From Alphaproteobacteria bacterium (GTDB lineage Bacteria; Pseudomonadota; Alphaproteobacteria; UBA9655): a DNA stretch of 64,000 nucleotides. Each line of letters begins with the position of its first letter. Within the stretch, counting starts at the first letter, position 1. The DNA lies in the NCBI GenBank assembly GCA_020049895.1, contig JAGVLE010000035.1, forward strand, positions 1 to 64,000. Direction: 5' to 3'. The notes beneath the pieces were generated by a model. It had not been told where the DNA came from, made no database searches, and saw nothing but the letters and a program-made list of their open reading frames with translations. The position numbers and the translations under genes are program-made. Of this stretch, positions 1 to 11,365 are shown in pieces.

Positions 1-602
1 CTCGTAAGTCTTGAGAATATGATCTCATGATGCTTCCTCTCCATTAGAAAGGACCATCATATCACAAAAATGTAATGACTTAAATCAAAAATGCTCTAGG
101 CAGAAGAAAACACCGCCTAATACGATCTGGAGAAATACATGATTTTTCATTTTAGATTTCCTTTCTGTTTCATGTGTCTCCTCAAATAAATGGGAGATAT
201 TTTCCATGTCTTGGGGCCATTCATGACATCACAAACATGGCTCTGTCTGGGCTTGTTGAGCGACAAATAAGCTGCACGGACAATAATAAATTACGTGTAC
301 TTTTATGCAAAAAACATAATAATATCTATAATAAACAATGAAGATTAATTTTTTATTAAATGCCGTCGCTGTCAATTTTTTTCCTAAAGAAAAACTGTAA
401 ATTGGACTGTTGAACCAACACTTTATCTTTTTAAAATTTTTCTGAAAAACTTAAAGAATTTTTTGCTTTTAAATAATATTTAATTTTATTTTTTTAATAT
501 AGATAGCAATATAGCCTACGAGGCTGGGGTTAAGAGGAATGAACAAATAATCTCTTCTTCATTCTAAGCTCTAGAAATAAATAAAAAGAAAGGGATACTA
601 AC
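1..602. other. AT-rich intergenic region, no gene seen
   Basis: No reading frame of gene-like length crosses the left window edge on either strand: all six frames are closed by stops within about the first 60 bases. The stretch becomes strongly A/T-rich from about 290 onward. I see no tRNA, no clear terminator and no recognisable transposon end. It probably holds the promoter of the small exported-protein gene at 603, but A/T richness makes any -10 call unreliable. Confidence 0.6.
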
Positions 603-932
603 ATGAAAAGAAAATTTTTTCAGGCATTACTCATCAGTGCTTGCTTTTTGCAAGGGTTCCATTGCGACAATTGTTCTGCTGATGAATGGCGCTCCCAACT
701 CAGCCTGTCAGACAAGATGGAGCTCGACAGATTGTCTCAATCGATCACGCAGCTCACTCCTTCAGAACTAGAGAAATTTGAAAAATCGTTCGACACGCTC
801 ACCCCTTCAGAAGTAGAAGACCTCAAAAAACTGATGAAAGATAATTGTAAGAAATATAAGGTACCAAAGACTAAGGGGCCTAACTATTCGAAAAAATGTG
901 CGAACGAAATGTTGCTTCGTATGAAGCGCTGA
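603..932 (+). CDS. small exported protein of unknown function
   Basis: I do not recognise this 109-residue protein. The N-terminus (MKRKFFQALLISACFLQ) is a basic residue cluster followed by a short hydrophobic stretch, so it is probably exported; ISAC at residues 11-14 could be read as a weak lipobox, but hydrophobic residues continue past it, so lipidation is uncertain. The mature part has a short internal duplication, LTPSELEKFEKS followed by LTPSEVEDLKKL, predicted helical and charged, and four further Cys residues (HCDNC near residue 21, one near 82 and one near 99). The start is supported by an AAAGGGA ribosome site just upstream. It stands alone ahead of nuoN with about 180 bases between. 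Function unknown; a host-interaction or envelope role is only a guess. Confidence 0.6.
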   Translation: MKRKFFQALLISACFLQGFHCDNCSADEWRSQLSLSDKMELDRLSQSITQLTPSELEKFEKSFDTLTPSEVEDLKKLMKDNCKKYKVPKTKGPNYSKKCANEMLLRMKR

Positions 933-1114
933 CACTCAGCTTACTCTAAGAATCTATCTCATGGAAGGAGAAATATAACTAATTTCATATAAATACCTTT
1001 TGTTGAGGCTTCTTATTACTGGAAGGGGACATTTTTAGCTTTACTGCGCCTCTCACCATCAATTATGGTGAAGAAAATGGACTTTTGTTAAGAGTCCTTT
1101 CAAGGAAAATCTAA

Positions 1115-2602
1115 ATGGAAATGTATCTTCCTGATATCACGCATATTCTTCCTGAAATTTTTTTAATCATTACAGCTTTCCTTATTCTTATAGACTGTGC
1201 AGTGCGGAAAAATGCAGAGTCGGATCATCTTAAGCGGTTTGGACACATTGGTTTTGCAAGCCTTTTAATTGCTTTTGTCATCCTAACGCTTCTTCACCAC
1301 CCTGAAGATCGAATTGTGCTTTTTGAAGGCCAGCTTATTCAGGATGATTTTGTCTATTTGGCTAAAAGCATCATTTTATTAGGATCTGCGGCTGTTTTTG
1401 GACTATCTCTTCTGTTTATGATAAAGGAGCACTTGCTTTCTTTCGAATATTTTGCCCTCGTTCTATTTGCAACCGTTGGCATGATGTTAATGGTATCTGC
1501 AAATGATTTTCTAAGCCTTTTTCTAAGTTTAGAAGTGCAAGGATTGTCTTTATATATCCTTGCTGCTCTCAACCGAGACCAAGCCATAACATCTGAGGCA
1601 GCGCTTAAATATTTTGTGTTGGGGGCTCTTGCTACGTGTTTATACCTCTATGGAGTAAGTCTCTTGTATGGGTTTTCGGGAACCACAAATTTCGATACAC
1701 TTGCGTCCATTATTCAAGAAGGCGCCACGTCCTCTCTCTCTTTGGGGCTTGTTGTTGGTCTTGTCTTTATTATTGCTTCTCTGGCCTTTAAAGTATCCGT
1801 CGTTCCTTTTCATATGTGGACGCCAGATGTGTACCAGGGATGTCCTACTCCCATCACCGCCTTTATTGCCGCTACGCCTAAAGTTGCAGCGATGCTGGTT
1901 TTATTGCGACTTCTTATCGGCTCGTTTATAAGCCTTCACGATATGTGGCAGCCCCTTATTGCCACTCTCTCTTGCCTATCAATGATAGTGGGTGCTTTTG
2001 GGGCCCTTACCCAATCCAACCTTAAACGTCTGCTTGCTTACAGTGCCATAGGACAAATGGGATATACCCTAATGGGCGTAGCGGCTGCTAATAATGACGG
2101 AATTCAAAGCGTATTTGTCTATCTAATCCTTTATCTTGTCATGATTATAGGCACCTTCGGGTGCCTTTTATGCTTGCGCGGAAAAGGAACTTACAATGTT
2201 GAGACTATTGAGGATTTATCGGGTCTTGCTGCCCTTCATCCCCGCATTTCTTTTTGCCTTAGCCTCTTTATGTTTTCTTTAGCTGGCATTCCCCCTCTCG
2301 CAGGCTTTTTTGCAAAACTTTATGTCTTTAAGGCTGCTCTTTCTGCGGGGCTTATTGAACTTGTAATTATTGGCGCTGTTATGTCCGTAGTATCTGCATA
2401 TTATTACTTGAGAATTGTAAAGGTGATGTACTTTGATAATATTCCAGAATTACCATCTTTTTCTTACGGGCAAACGATTGTGCTTTCTGTCCCTATGGCT
2501 ATCATTCTTAAATTCTGTGCTCTCGTCACTTTATTGTTCTTTGTGTATCCAAGTCCCTTACTTGACCTTATTCACAAAACAGCCTTTGTCACTCCGAACT
2601 AA
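1115..2602 (+). CDS. nuoN: NADH-quinone oxidoreductase subunit N
   Basis: NuoN is one of the three antiporter-like membrane subunits of respiratory complex I and takes part in proton translocation in the inner membrane. The 495-residue product is hydrophobic throughout with about 13-14 predicted membrane helices and carries the Proton_antipo_M pattern, including the conserved stretch VVPFHMWTPDVYQGCPTP and the lysine-containing SNLKRLLAYSAIGQMGY. Length is normal for the family. The start at 1115 has an AAGGAA ribosome site; a second ATG two codons later is possible. In most alphaproteobacteria nuoN follows nuoM at the end of a 14-gene operon; here the preceding 1.1 kb holds only a small unrelated gene, so nuoN appears separated from the rest. 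It converges on clpB with only nine bases between stop codons. Confidence 0.95.
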   Translation: MEMYLPDITHILPEIFLIITAFLILIDCAVRKNAESDHLKRFGHIGFASLLIAFVILTLLHHPEDRIVLFEGQLIQDDFVYLAKSIILLGSAAVFGLSLLFMIKEHLLSFEYFALVLFATVGMMLMVSANDFLSLFLSLEVQGLSLYILAALNRDQAITSEAALKYFVLGALATCLYLYGVSLLYGFSGTTNFDTLASIIQEGATSSLSLGLVVGLVFIIASLAFKVSVVPFHMWTPDVYQGCPTPITAFIAATPKVAAMLVLLRLLIGSFISLHDMWQPLIATLSCLSMIVGAFGALTQSNLKRLLAYSAIGQMGYTLMGVAAANNDGIQSVFVYLILYLVMIIGTFGCLLCLRGKGTYNVETIEDLSGLAALHPRISFCLSLFMFSLAGIPPLAGFFAKLYVFKAALSAGLIELVIIGAVMSVVSAYYYLRIVKVMYFDNIPELPSFSYGQTIVLSVPMAIILKFCALVTLLFFVYPSPLLDLIHKTAFVTPN

Positions 2603-2611
2603 CCCTTGGCC

Positions 2612-5182
2612 TCAGGAATTAATTTCCAATCCCGTCTTCCCAGCCGTTACAGTGATTTTTTGACCATCGAGAATTTTTCCTTCTAAAATCAAAGTAGAAA
2701 GAGGGTTTTGAAGCTCACGCTGAATCACCCGCTTTAGAGGACGCGCCCCATAAGCCGGGTTATAACCTTCATCCGCAAGCCACGTGAGGGCAAGATCATC
2801 CAATTCTAACGTAATCTTTCGATCTTTGAGCAGGCTCATGAGATGCTGCAATTGGATTTTGACAATACCACTCATGTCCTCGCGAGAAAGCCTGCGGAAT
2901 AAAAGAATTTCATCAATACGATTGAGGAATTCAGGACGGAAAGCTCCACGGACAACATCCATGACTTGCTCACGAACCTTATCAGAAGGCTCACCTGGGT
3001 TCTCTACCAAGATAGAGCTTCCTAAGTTTGACGTCATAATAATAAGAGCATTTCGAAAATCGACAGTTCTCCCCTGACCATCCGTAAGACGTCCATCATC
3101 AAGGACTTGAAGGAGGATGTTAAAAACATCGCCATGCGCTTTTTCAACCTCATCAAAAAGAATCACCTGATAGGGGCGACGCCTGACAGCTTCCGTAAGA
3201 GTTCCCCCTTCTTCATATCCGACATATCCAGGAGGAGCTCCAATAAGGCGAGCCACCGAATGCTTTTCCATAAATTCCGACATATCAAACCGTGTAATGG
3301 CGGCATCATCATCAAAAAGGAATTCTGCGAGTGCTTTACAGAGCTCTGTCTTTCCCACACCCGTAGGCCCCAGGAAAAGGAAGGAACCGATAGGACGATT
3401 GAGATCTTGTAGACCTGCCCGAGCCCTGCGGACGGCTTGGCTCACAGCAACAACAGCTTCTTGCTGCCCTACCACTCGTTTTTGGAGATTTTCTTCCATT
3501 TTCAAGAGCTTATCTCGCTCTCCTTCCAGCATTTTATCCACAGGAATGCCCGTCCATCGAGATACAATGGAGGCAATGTCATCGGGAGTGACTTCTTCTC
3601 GAATGATGTGTTCTTGGGATTGGTGTTCTGCTTTTTTAAGCTTATCCTCTAAATCGGGAATTATGCTGTACATCAGCTCCCCAGCTCGCGCTAAATTACC
3701 GCTTCGCTGGGCGATTTCAAGCTCACTTCGACTTTTATCAAGGGTTTCTTTTATTTTCTGAGACCCAGCTAACTTTTCTTTCTCTTTCATCCAAGCCGCA
3801 GTCAGTCCACCAGACCGAGATTCGAGATCAGCTAGCTCTTTTTCTAATTTTTCTAAACGATCTTTAGAGGCCTCATCTTTCTCTTTTTTAAGAGCCTCCC
3901 GTTCAATTTTAAGCTGCATAATGCGTCGGTCCAGCTCATCAATTTCCTCAGGTTTTGAATCCACTTCTATGCGCAGCCGGCTTGCTGCCTCATCAACGAG
4001 ATCAATGGCTTTATCTGGCAGAAATCGGTCTGTGATATAGCGATTGGAAAGAGTCGCAGCCGCAACAATGGCCCCATCGGTAATCCGGATTCCATGGTGA
4101 AGCTCATACTTTTCCTTTAATCCTCTCAAAATAGAGATGGTATCTTCAACTGTCGGTTCACTCACAAACACGGGCTGAAAGCGCCGCGCAAGCGCTGCAT
4201 CCTTTTCAATGTGCTTTCGGTATTCATCCAAGGTGGTAGCACCAACGCAATGAAGCTCTCCACGCGCAAGGGCAGGCTTTAACATGTTAGAGGCATCCAT
4301 TGCCCCCTCGGCTTTTCCTGCCCCTACAAGGGTATGAATTTCATCAATAAAGAGAACGATGTCGCCTGCTGCATGCGTAATTTCCGTCAGAACGGCCTTG
4401 AGGCGCTCTTCAAATTCTCCGCGATATTTCGCACCTGCAATTAAAGCACCCATATCCAGCGCCATAAGCGAGATTCCTTTAAGGGTCTCAGGAACATCAC
4501 CTTTAACAATTCGATGCGCTAGGCCTTCTATAATTGCCGTTTTACCCACTCCTGGCTCTCCAATAAGAACAGGATTATTTTTTGTACGACGAGAGAGCAC
4601 CTGAATGGTCCGGCGAATTTCCTCATCACGTCCAATGACAGGATCCAGCTTTCCTTGGCGCGCTTGGGCGGTAAGGTCTGTAGCATATTTCTTAAGAGCA
4701 TCATATTGGGTTTCAGCCGTTGCTGTATCTGCCCGGCGGCCTTTGCGCATGCCTTCAATGGCGGCTTTTAATGTGTCCGCATTTACTCCCGCTTTTTCAA
4801 GGATTTTTCCAGCTTCAGTCTCTTTAGAGAGAACCAAAGACAGCAACAAAAACTCAACGGTTACGTAGCTATCCCCTGCTTTTTTAGCCTCTTGTTCAGC
4901 CAGATCAAAAACCTTGGCTGTTTCTGGAGAAAGGAATGTTTGCCCTGCACCACTCCCTCCGATGCGGGGAAGCTTGTTAAGATCTTCTGCTGTAAGCTCC
5001 AAAGCTTTCTCTGGACTCCCTCCAGCCATTTTAATGAGGGTTGCACACAATCCTTCTTCATCGTCCAATAAAACCTTAAGCAAATGAAGAGGAAGAATAC
5101 GCTGATGTTCTTCTCGCCGGGCTAAGCCTTGAGCAGACTGAATAAATCCTTGAGATCTCTCTGTATATTTTTCAAAATTCAT
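2612..5182 (-). CDS. clpB: ATP-dependent chaperone ClpB
   Basis: ClpB is the Hsp100 disaggregase that, with DnaK, threads aggregated proteins through its hexameric ring in the cytoplasm. The 856-residue product shows the whole family layout: Clp N-terminal repeats (about 1-145), first AAA+ domain with Walker A GEPGVGKT near residue 205 and Walker [11 protein letters not shown], a long Lys/Glu-rich coiled-coil middle domain (about 410-520) that separates ClpB from ClpA/ClpC, and a second AAA+ domain with GPTGVGKT near 605. The C-terminal D2-small domain is intact. A GAGGAGA ribosome site precedes the ATG. It is transcribed alone and is convergent with nuoN. Heat-shock control by the RpoH encoded at 29 kb is expected from the family, but I cannot point to a clear RpoH promoter in the 250 bases upstream. 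Confidence 0.97.
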   Translation of the reverse strand: MNFEKYTERSQGFIQSAQGLARREEHQRILPLHLLKVLLDDEEGLCATLIKMAGGSPEKALELTAEDLNKLPRIGGSGAGQTFLSPETAKVFDLAEQEAKKAGDSYVTVEFLLLSLVLSKETEAGKILEKAGVNADTLKAAIEGMRKGRRADTATAETQYDALKKYATDLTAQARQGKLDPVIGRDEEIRRTIQVLSRRTKNNPVLIGEPGVGKTAIIEGLAHRIVKGDVPETLKGISLMALDMGALIAGAKYRGEFEERLKAVLTEITHAAGDIVLFIDEIHTLVGAGKAEGAMDASNMLKPALARGELHCVGATTLDEYRKHIEKDAALARRFQPVFVSEPTVEDTISILRGLKEKYELHHGIRITDGAIVAAATLSNRYITDRFLPDKAIDLVDEAASRLRIEVDSKPEEIDELDRRIMQLKIEREALKKEKDEASKDRLEKLEKELADLESRSGGLTAAWMKEKEKLAGSQKIKETLDKSRSELEIAQRSGNLARAGELMYSIIPDLEDKLKKAEHQSQEHIIREEVTPDDIASIVSRWTGIPVDKMLEGERDKLLKMEENLQKRVVGQQEAVVAVSQAVRRARAGLQDLNRPIGSFLFLGPTGVGKTELCKALAEFLFDDDAAITRFDMSEFMEKHSVARLIGAPPGYVGYEEGGTLTEAVRRRPYQVILFDEVEKAHGDVFNILLQVLDDGRLTDGQGRTVDFRNALIIMTSNLGSSILVENPGEPSDKVREQVMDVVRGAFRPEFLNRIDEILLFRRLSREDMSGIVKIQLQHLMSLLKDRKITLELDDLALTWLADEGYNPAYGARPLKRVIQRELQNPLSTLILEGKILDGQKITVTAGKTGLEINS

Positions 5183-5434
5183 AAGCTCTCCTCATGGCTT
5201 TATACTTTACTATAGTCTATCTATATAAATATAAAAAAGCCTTAAGATTTTCACCAGAATGCTCATACAAATAAGAGGAGAGCCTCTTATCAGGAAGCAG
5301 GTAACCCAAGATGAAGATTATAAATGATACCCCAAAAACGCCACCTTTTTTTGAAAGAAAACGAATCATATTCTATTTACCTCTATAACGCTTGAGGGAC
5401 TTGAATTTAATTCCTAAACAACAGTTACTAGATA

Positions 5435-6310
5435 TTACTTCCCTAAGGCATAAGTAATGTCTAACCATCCATCTTCTTTCTCGGAAATAAGGTATTCATT
5501 TTCCTGGAAAGTGATATCTCCCGCCTCTCCTTCTATCTCTTGTTTCACTTCTCCTGTGATAAAAGGCCTTAAGCGGAATTTAATATTTATCCATTCTTCC
5601 TCTTCTTCAGAAATAGTGTATTCGTTTTCCTGGAAAATGACATCCCCCATTTTTATCACTTTTCCCAACCCTACTTTAATGGAAAACGCTACGGGGAGTC
5701 CAATAAGGCAAGTGATACCGTTTATCAATCCCATTTGTATAAATTTTTCTGTGGTAGGGGGGGTTAAAAGGATTGTGATAAAGGAAGGGACGTCTACTCC
5801 TATCGCTCGCGCAACGACTTGTTTGATAATAAATGTTGAGCCAAGAAAGGTAAGATAAGCAATATTGTTTAGGATCTCGCCTTGTTCAACTTCTTTTTTA
5901 TTGAGACATCTTAAGCAACTTGTCATCAGGGCTGTGATATCGTCTACCCCTATCGCTCCCCTTATCGCTTGTGCAATTCTTTCGTTCTTAAACAATTTTG
6001 AAAGACTTATGGTAAGAGAGAAAGGTATTCCTCGCACCCGCGTTTCAAGTTTCTCTAGAGCTCCATCATTTTTTTCGCTTAAGAAGATGACAGGCCTAAA
6101 AGAAGCTTCTTCCTCTGCTCTCAGAGAATGAGGGATAGCAGCAGAAAATGGGGGAGGGTCGTCTAGTATAGCACTTGCGGTCTCTAAAGGATCAGACAAT
6201 CTTTGAGGGAGATTGGAAGGTAATGTCTCTTCTTCCTCCACAGTCAAGCCTTCAGAGAAGAAACTCATAAAGCTAAATACACTTGCAAGAAAAAAAGTTT
6301 TTAGAGTCAT
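5435..6310 (-). CDS. exported protein with two C-terminal repeats, unknown function
   Basis: Unrecognised 291-residue protein. It starts with a probable signal peptide (MTLKTFFLASVFSFMSFFS) followed by an acidic, proline-containing segment. The centre (about 140-215) has two hydrophobic stretches that could be membrane segments or amphipathic helices. The C-terminus carries a clear tandem repeat: GDVIFQENEYTISEEEEEW and GDITFQENEYLISEKEDGW, about 50 residues apart. The underlying DNA is also repeated (around 5460-5510 and 5600-5650), so the duplication is recent enough to be visible at nucleotide level. The gene stands alone between clpB and kdsA, with long A/T-rich spacers on both sides. The combination of signal peptide, repeats and lack of a known family suggests a lineage-specific surface or secreted protein; this is inference. 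Confidence 0.6.
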   Translation of the reverse strand: MTLKTFFLASVFSFMSFFSEGLTVEEEETLPSNLPQRLSDPLETASAILDDPPPFSAAIPHSLRAEEEASFRPVIFLSEKNDGALEKLETRVRGIPFSLTISLSKLFKNERIAQAIRGAIGVDDITALMTSCLRCLNKKEVEQGEILNNIAYLTFLGSTFIIKQVVARAIGVDVPSFITILLTPPTTEKFIQMGLINGITCLIGLPVAFSIKVGLGKVIKMGDVIFQENEYTISEEEEEWINIKFRLRPFITGEVKQEIEGEAGDITFQENEYLISEKEDGWLDITYALGK

Positions 6311-6570
6311 ATTTTTTCTTTCGATATCCTGAAGAATCTTATTACTAATAATTAATTTTAAAATTCCAAAGCAATTACATATTAATTACTATATAATAGC
6401 ACATACATAATACATTTCATATAAAAATTACTTCAGGAAGTTCTATACAAAAGATATTTATTCGAAATGAATAAGAAAAGGTTTCCCGCTTTCCGTCATC
6501 AACATAGCTGATGACATACCGGGGGCTACCTTTTGCAGAAGGTTCTTGCCTGGTTCCAGCCCAACAGTCT

Positions 6571-7404
6571 TTAAATAGAAATCGGGTTTTTCTTAGCCAA
6601 ACGATCAAACTCTAAAAGAGTTTCTAGGAAGGGCTGCATATCTTTGAACCTAACCATATTGGGCCCATCACTCGGTGCGCTATCAGGATCACGATGGGTT
6701 TCGATGAACACAGCCGCAACCCCTATGGAAATAGCGGCGCGAGCAAGAACCGGGACAAATTCTCGTTGTCCACCCGAAGACGCGCCAAGGCCCCCCGGTT
6801 GTTGGACAGAGTGAGTCGCATCAAATACAACCGGATAGCCCGTTTGCGCAAGGATGGGGAGGGACCGCATGTCTGAGACTAATGTATTGTATCCAAAAGA
6901 AACTCCCCGCTCACATACCATAATGTTGTGGTTTCCTGTTTCTTCTACCTTTTGAATGACATGCTGCATATCCCACGGAGCAAGGAATTGACCTTTTTTA
7001 ATATTCAAAGGTTTTCCTGTTTTTCCTGCAGCCACCAATAGGTCAGTTTGACGACACAAAAAAGCAGGGATTTGAAGAACATCCACGGCTTCAGCTACCG
7101 GCGCACATTGACTGGGTTCGTGAACATCCGTAATAACAGGGCATCCCCATGTCTCGCGAATTTCTGCAAAGATAGGCAACGCTTCCTTAAGTCCAAGCCC
7201 TCGGACTCCTAGAGTACTTGAGCGATTGGCTTTGTCAAAAGAGGTCTTATAAATAAATCCAATTCCAAGCTTGTTTGTGAGCTCGACAAGAGCATGGGAC
7301 ATTTCTAAAGCATGCTCCCGGCTCTCCATAACGCACGGTCCTGCAAGCAGCGTAAAAGGTAAATCATTGCCAATTTTTAGAGACTTTACACTAACATGCT
7401 GCAT
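6571..7404 (-). CDS. kdsA: 3-deoxy-8-phosphooctulonate synthase
   Basis: KdsA condenses arabinose 5-phosphate with phosphoenolpyruvate to give KDO 8-phosphate, the first committed step towards the KDO of the LPS inner core. The 277-residue product fits the family length and shows its conserved blocks: [16 protein letters not shown] at the N-terminus, [24 protein letters not shown], the [20 protein letters not shown] barrel segment and [14 protein letters not shown]. It lies ten bases downstream of pyrG in the alphaproteobacterial order secG-pyrG-kdsA, so it is probably co-transcribed. Its presence implies that the organism makes KDO-containing LPS, unlike Anaplasmataceae. The roughly 260 bases downstream hold one doubtful 63-codon frame overlapping the kdsA end, which I did not accept. 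Confidence 0.97.
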   Translation of the reverse strand: MQHVSVKSLKIGNDLPFTLLAGPCVMESREHALEMSHALVELTNKLGIGFIYKTSFDKANRSSTLGVRGLGLKEALPIFAEIRETWGCPVITDVHEPSQCAPVAEAVDVLQIPAFLCRQTDLLVAAGKTGKPLNIKKGQFLAPWDMQHVIQKVEETGNHNIMVCERGVSFGYNTLVSDMRSLPILAQTGYPVVFDATHSVQQPGGLGASSGGQREFVPVLARAAISIGVAAVFIETHRDPDSAPSDGPNMVRFKDMQPFLETLLEFDRLAKKNPISI

Positions 7405-7414
7405 GGAACACTCC

Positions 7415-9362
<1,948 letters not shown>

Positions 9363-9449
9363 GGCTTATTCCTCTTTTCATAAACTTGGAATTTACTCTA
9401 AGATGAAATCTGGTTGATTGCCAGTGAAAAATCGTTTTCGTCCATCCTA

Positions 9450-9478
9450 TTGACAGTATTTTGATTACTGACTACTGA
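9450..9478 (+). promoter_or_regulatory. candidate promoter of tRNA-His
   Basis: A perfect TTGACA hexamer at 9450 is followed after 17 bases by TACTGA, a weak -10, about 17 bases before the mature tRNA-His 5' end. The spacing is right for a stable-RNA promoter in front of an isolated tRNA gene; the -10 match is poor, so confidence is moderate. Confidence 0.4.
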
Positions 9479-9494
9479 TGTAGAAATTCCTTAT

Positions 9495-9572
9495 GGCGGG
9501 TGTAGCTCAGTTGGTTAGAGCGCCAGTTTGTGGCACTGGAGGCCGTGGGTTCAATCCCCATCACTCGCCCCA
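9495..9572 (+). tRNA. tRNA-His (GTG)
   Basis: A complete cloverleaf can be drawn. The anticodon stem CCAGT/ACTGG encloses the loop TTGTGGC, giving anticodon GTG. The acceptor stem GCGGGTG/CACTCGC has one G-T pair. The extra G at 9495 opposite C73 is the identity element G-1 of tRNA-His and is encoded here, as is the 3' CCA (9570-9572). Encoding G-1 matters because some alphaproteobacteria lack it. D-loop (AGCTCAGTTGGTTAGAGC) and T-arm (GTGGGTTCAATCCCCAT) are standard. Confidence 0.95.
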
Positions 9573-9574
9573 TA

Positions 9575-9596
9575 GGAAAGAAAAAGCTTTGTTTCC
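9575..9596 (+). terminator. weak hairpin after tRNA-His
   Basis: GGAAAG...CTTTGTTTCC forms an imperfect stem right after the tRNA-His CCA, followed by CTGGTGTTTTT. It could end the tRNA transcript, but the stem is A/T-rich with a mismatch. Confidence 0.3.
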
Positions 9597-9848
9597 CTGG
9601 TGTTTTTCGAATGTTTTCAACGACGCTTACCCTCTCCGCAGACTAGCTTTCTTTACCTGCTCCCAGCGCTGTCTATACAGTGACTGATTTCTCTCTTCTC
9701 CATTTTTTAGATTTTCAAAAATTTTTTCTAATACTGCTTGCAAAAAAGAAATTTTTTGTATAAAAAAGAAAAACTATATTTTTTACATTAATGTTTTTAT
9801 ATTTAATATTGTTTTTTTATTGTTTCTAGTATTTTGGTAAGGTGTTTT

Positions 9849-10379
9849 ATGTTGTTTTTTTCAAAAAAAGAATTCCAATTATTTATTATCACGGGGCTAC
9901 TGCTCGTAAGTTCTCTTGTTTCAAGTAATGCCTGGGGAGTTAAGCGAACATTCTCCGAGGCATTTGGTGAGTATCGTTATTACTCTAAAAAACATACAGC
10001 ATCCGCCTCAACAGCAGACAGAGAAGACCATCGTGTCAATACTGTGACCCCAGATAGTATTTTTTCTGAAACAGGCGAAACTTCAGCTATGGATGAAGAG
10101 GTGAACGCCTCTTCCTCTGGGGCAAGGATTGTGACCCCAATCCAGTCCCCTCTTCTTGACACAAAAAAATCCAAGGTTAGGAAAATAGTTCAATTTGATG
10201 TAACCCTTGAGGAAAGACATGAGGTTGTCTCATTGGAGGATGATGAACCATTTTCATACATGCCAAGTCCTTTTCACAATGTGACCAAAAAATCTTCAGC
10301 TATGGAAGTAGAGGAGGATGAAGACAATGAGCCAAGAAATCTGCTTTCTGCAGATGATTTCTTTAGAATTGAAGATTAA
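9849..10379 (+). CDS. acidic exported protein of unknown function
   Basis: Unrecognised protein of 176 residues from the ATG at 9849; the track frame opens five codons earlier with TTG, but AAGGTG four bases ahead of 9849 fits a ribosome site better. A signal peptide is clear (MLFFSKKEFQLFIITGLLLVSSL, probable cleavage after SSNAWG). The mature part is polar and acidic, with no hydrophobic core and no cysteine, and looks largely disordered. It contains repeated short phrases (TVTPDS/IVTPIQS and SAMDEEV/SSAMEVEEDEDNE) and ends LLSADDFFRIED. Immediately downstream (about 10456-10500) a short decayed stretch again encodes FSADDM, as if a tail copy had been duplicated. Secreted and lineage-specific; an effector role is speculation. 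Confidence 0.55.
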   Translation: MLFFSKKEFQLFIITGLLLVSSLVSSNAWGVKRTFSEAFGEYRYYSKKHTASASTADREDHRVNTVTPDSIFSETGETSAMDEEVNASSSGARIVTPIQSPLLDTKKSKVRKIVQFDVTLEERHEVVSLEDDEPFSYMPSPFHNVTKKSSAMEVEEDEDNEPRNLLSADDFFRIED

Positions 10380-10514
10380 ATGAGCTTCTTCCAGCTTCCA
10401 GAAAACGGCAACTAGCATACCCCACTAAGTTAACGCTAAAAATTTATTTTCTGGGGTTTCTTCCTGAAGATGACATGTTTTCTGCGGATGATATGAGTTA
10501 GTCCTATCTTGAAA

Positions 10515-10590
10515 TGGTGGGCCCGGCAGGATTCGAACCTGCGACAGCTCCGTTATGAGCGGAGAGTTCTGACCACTGAACTACAGGCCC
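10515..10590 (-). tRNA. tRNA with CAT anticodon (probably tRNA-Ile2, else Met)
   Basis: On the minus strand the acceptor stem GGGCCTG/CGGGCCC, the anticodon stem CTCCG/CGGAG with loop CTCATAA, the T-arm GCAGGTTCGAATCCTGC and an encoded ACCA end form a full 76-base tRNA. CAT anticodons belong to initiator Met, elongator Met, or the lysidine-modified tRNA-Ile2. It lacks the three G-C pairs of initiator tRNA in the anticodon stem. The short D-loop (CAGTGGTCAGAAC) is closer to that of E. coli tRNA-Ile2 than of elongator Met, so I lean to Ile2, but the sequence alone does not settle it. Confidence 0.85.
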
Positions 10591-10718
10591 TAAGAACTTT
10601 TCCCAAGATACCAGCATTTTTAAAGGGGTCAATGGAAAAATCAGGACATGGCCAATTAGAAAATTTGATACCTCACGTCTTATATGAAAGGGTGTAAAAG
10701 TAACTTAAGAGCTATTTT

Positions 10719-10955
10719 ATGTCAGACGACTCTCCTGCTGCAAAAATTTTAAATGACATTGATGAAATTTATGCGTGTGCAATGAAAAAAGGGAATTTCA
10801 TGGCTGCTCTTCGCGCCAAAGAACTGTTGGGGCGGCGGTATGGACTTTTTTCCTTTTCTCCCACAAAGAAACCTTTTTCTTTAAAAGATCTTACGGATGC
10901 AGAGCTCCAGATCCTTACTAAAGAGATAGAGGAAATCATTAGCGAAGAAGAATAA
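10719..10955 (+). CDS. small hypothetical protein
   Basis: A 78-residue charged, probably all-helical protein between two tRNA genes. No signal peptide, membrane segment or cysteine cluster. The segment AMKKGNFMAALRAKELLGRR resembles a short helical motif seen in small phage-type DNA-packaging or regulatory proteins, but one motif of this kind is not enough for an assignment. The C-terminus is strongly acidic (LTKEIEEIISEEE). No good ribosome site is visible ahead of the ATG. Its flanking tRNAs raise the possibility that it is a leftover of an integrated element. Coding status is likely from composition but not proven. Confidence 0.45.
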   Translation: MSDDSPAAKILNDIDEIYACAMKKGNFMAALRAKELLGRRYGLFSFSPTKKPFSLKDLTDAELQILTKEIEEIISEEE

Positions 10956-11000
10956 TCCCAAAACAGAAGATCATTAGCCCTTCTGCATGAAATTTTTCGG

Positions 11001-11085
11001 TGGTGCCCGCTGCCAGACTCGAACTGGCACGACCGTAGGCCGACAGATTTTAAGTCTGTTGTGTCTACCATTCCACCAAGCGGGC
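11001..11085 (-). tRNA. tRNA-Leu (TAA)
   Basis: Minus strand, 85 bases with encoded CCA. The acceptor stem GCCCGCT/AGCGGGC is perfect; the anticodon stem ACAGA/TCTGT holds loop CTTAAAA (anticodon TAA). A long variable arm is present, as expected of a class II tRNA, and the T-arm is GCCAGTTCGAGTCTGGC. Confidence 0.94.
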
Positions 11086-11365
11086 ACAAAAAGCACCTTA
11101 TCTCTTTCCCTGAATTCCATCAAGAGGGTCTGGAAAGGCTAAAAGAGTTTTCTTGGTTCTCTCACGAGAGAGGATGAAAAGACAAGGTAACCAGCAATAA
11201 GATTTTGTCTTCTTTACTTTTTCCCTCCAGCAGATATCCTAGGAAAAGAGGTACGACGCTATCAGGAGATATACTAACCCGCATTTCTCGTTTTTTATAG
11301 TATGCTTGATTTCTATAAGTTTTTTGGAAAGTACCGATTGAGAAAGAAATGATAGAGAGGTTGCC

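Noticed and set aside
6417-6608. 63-codon minus-strand frame overlapping the kdsA 3' end
   Set aside because: It overlaps a certain gene in another frame, has no visible ribosome site and matches no family I know; it could be real but the support is too weak.
9493-9687. 64-codon frame starting at tRNA-His
   Set aside because: It is a translation of the tRNA itself ([12 protein letters not shown] is a well-known tRNA artefact).
10509-10697. 62-codon frame over the CAT tRNA
   Set aside because: ARQDSNLRQLRYE-type peptides are the known artefact of reading antisense to a tRNA.
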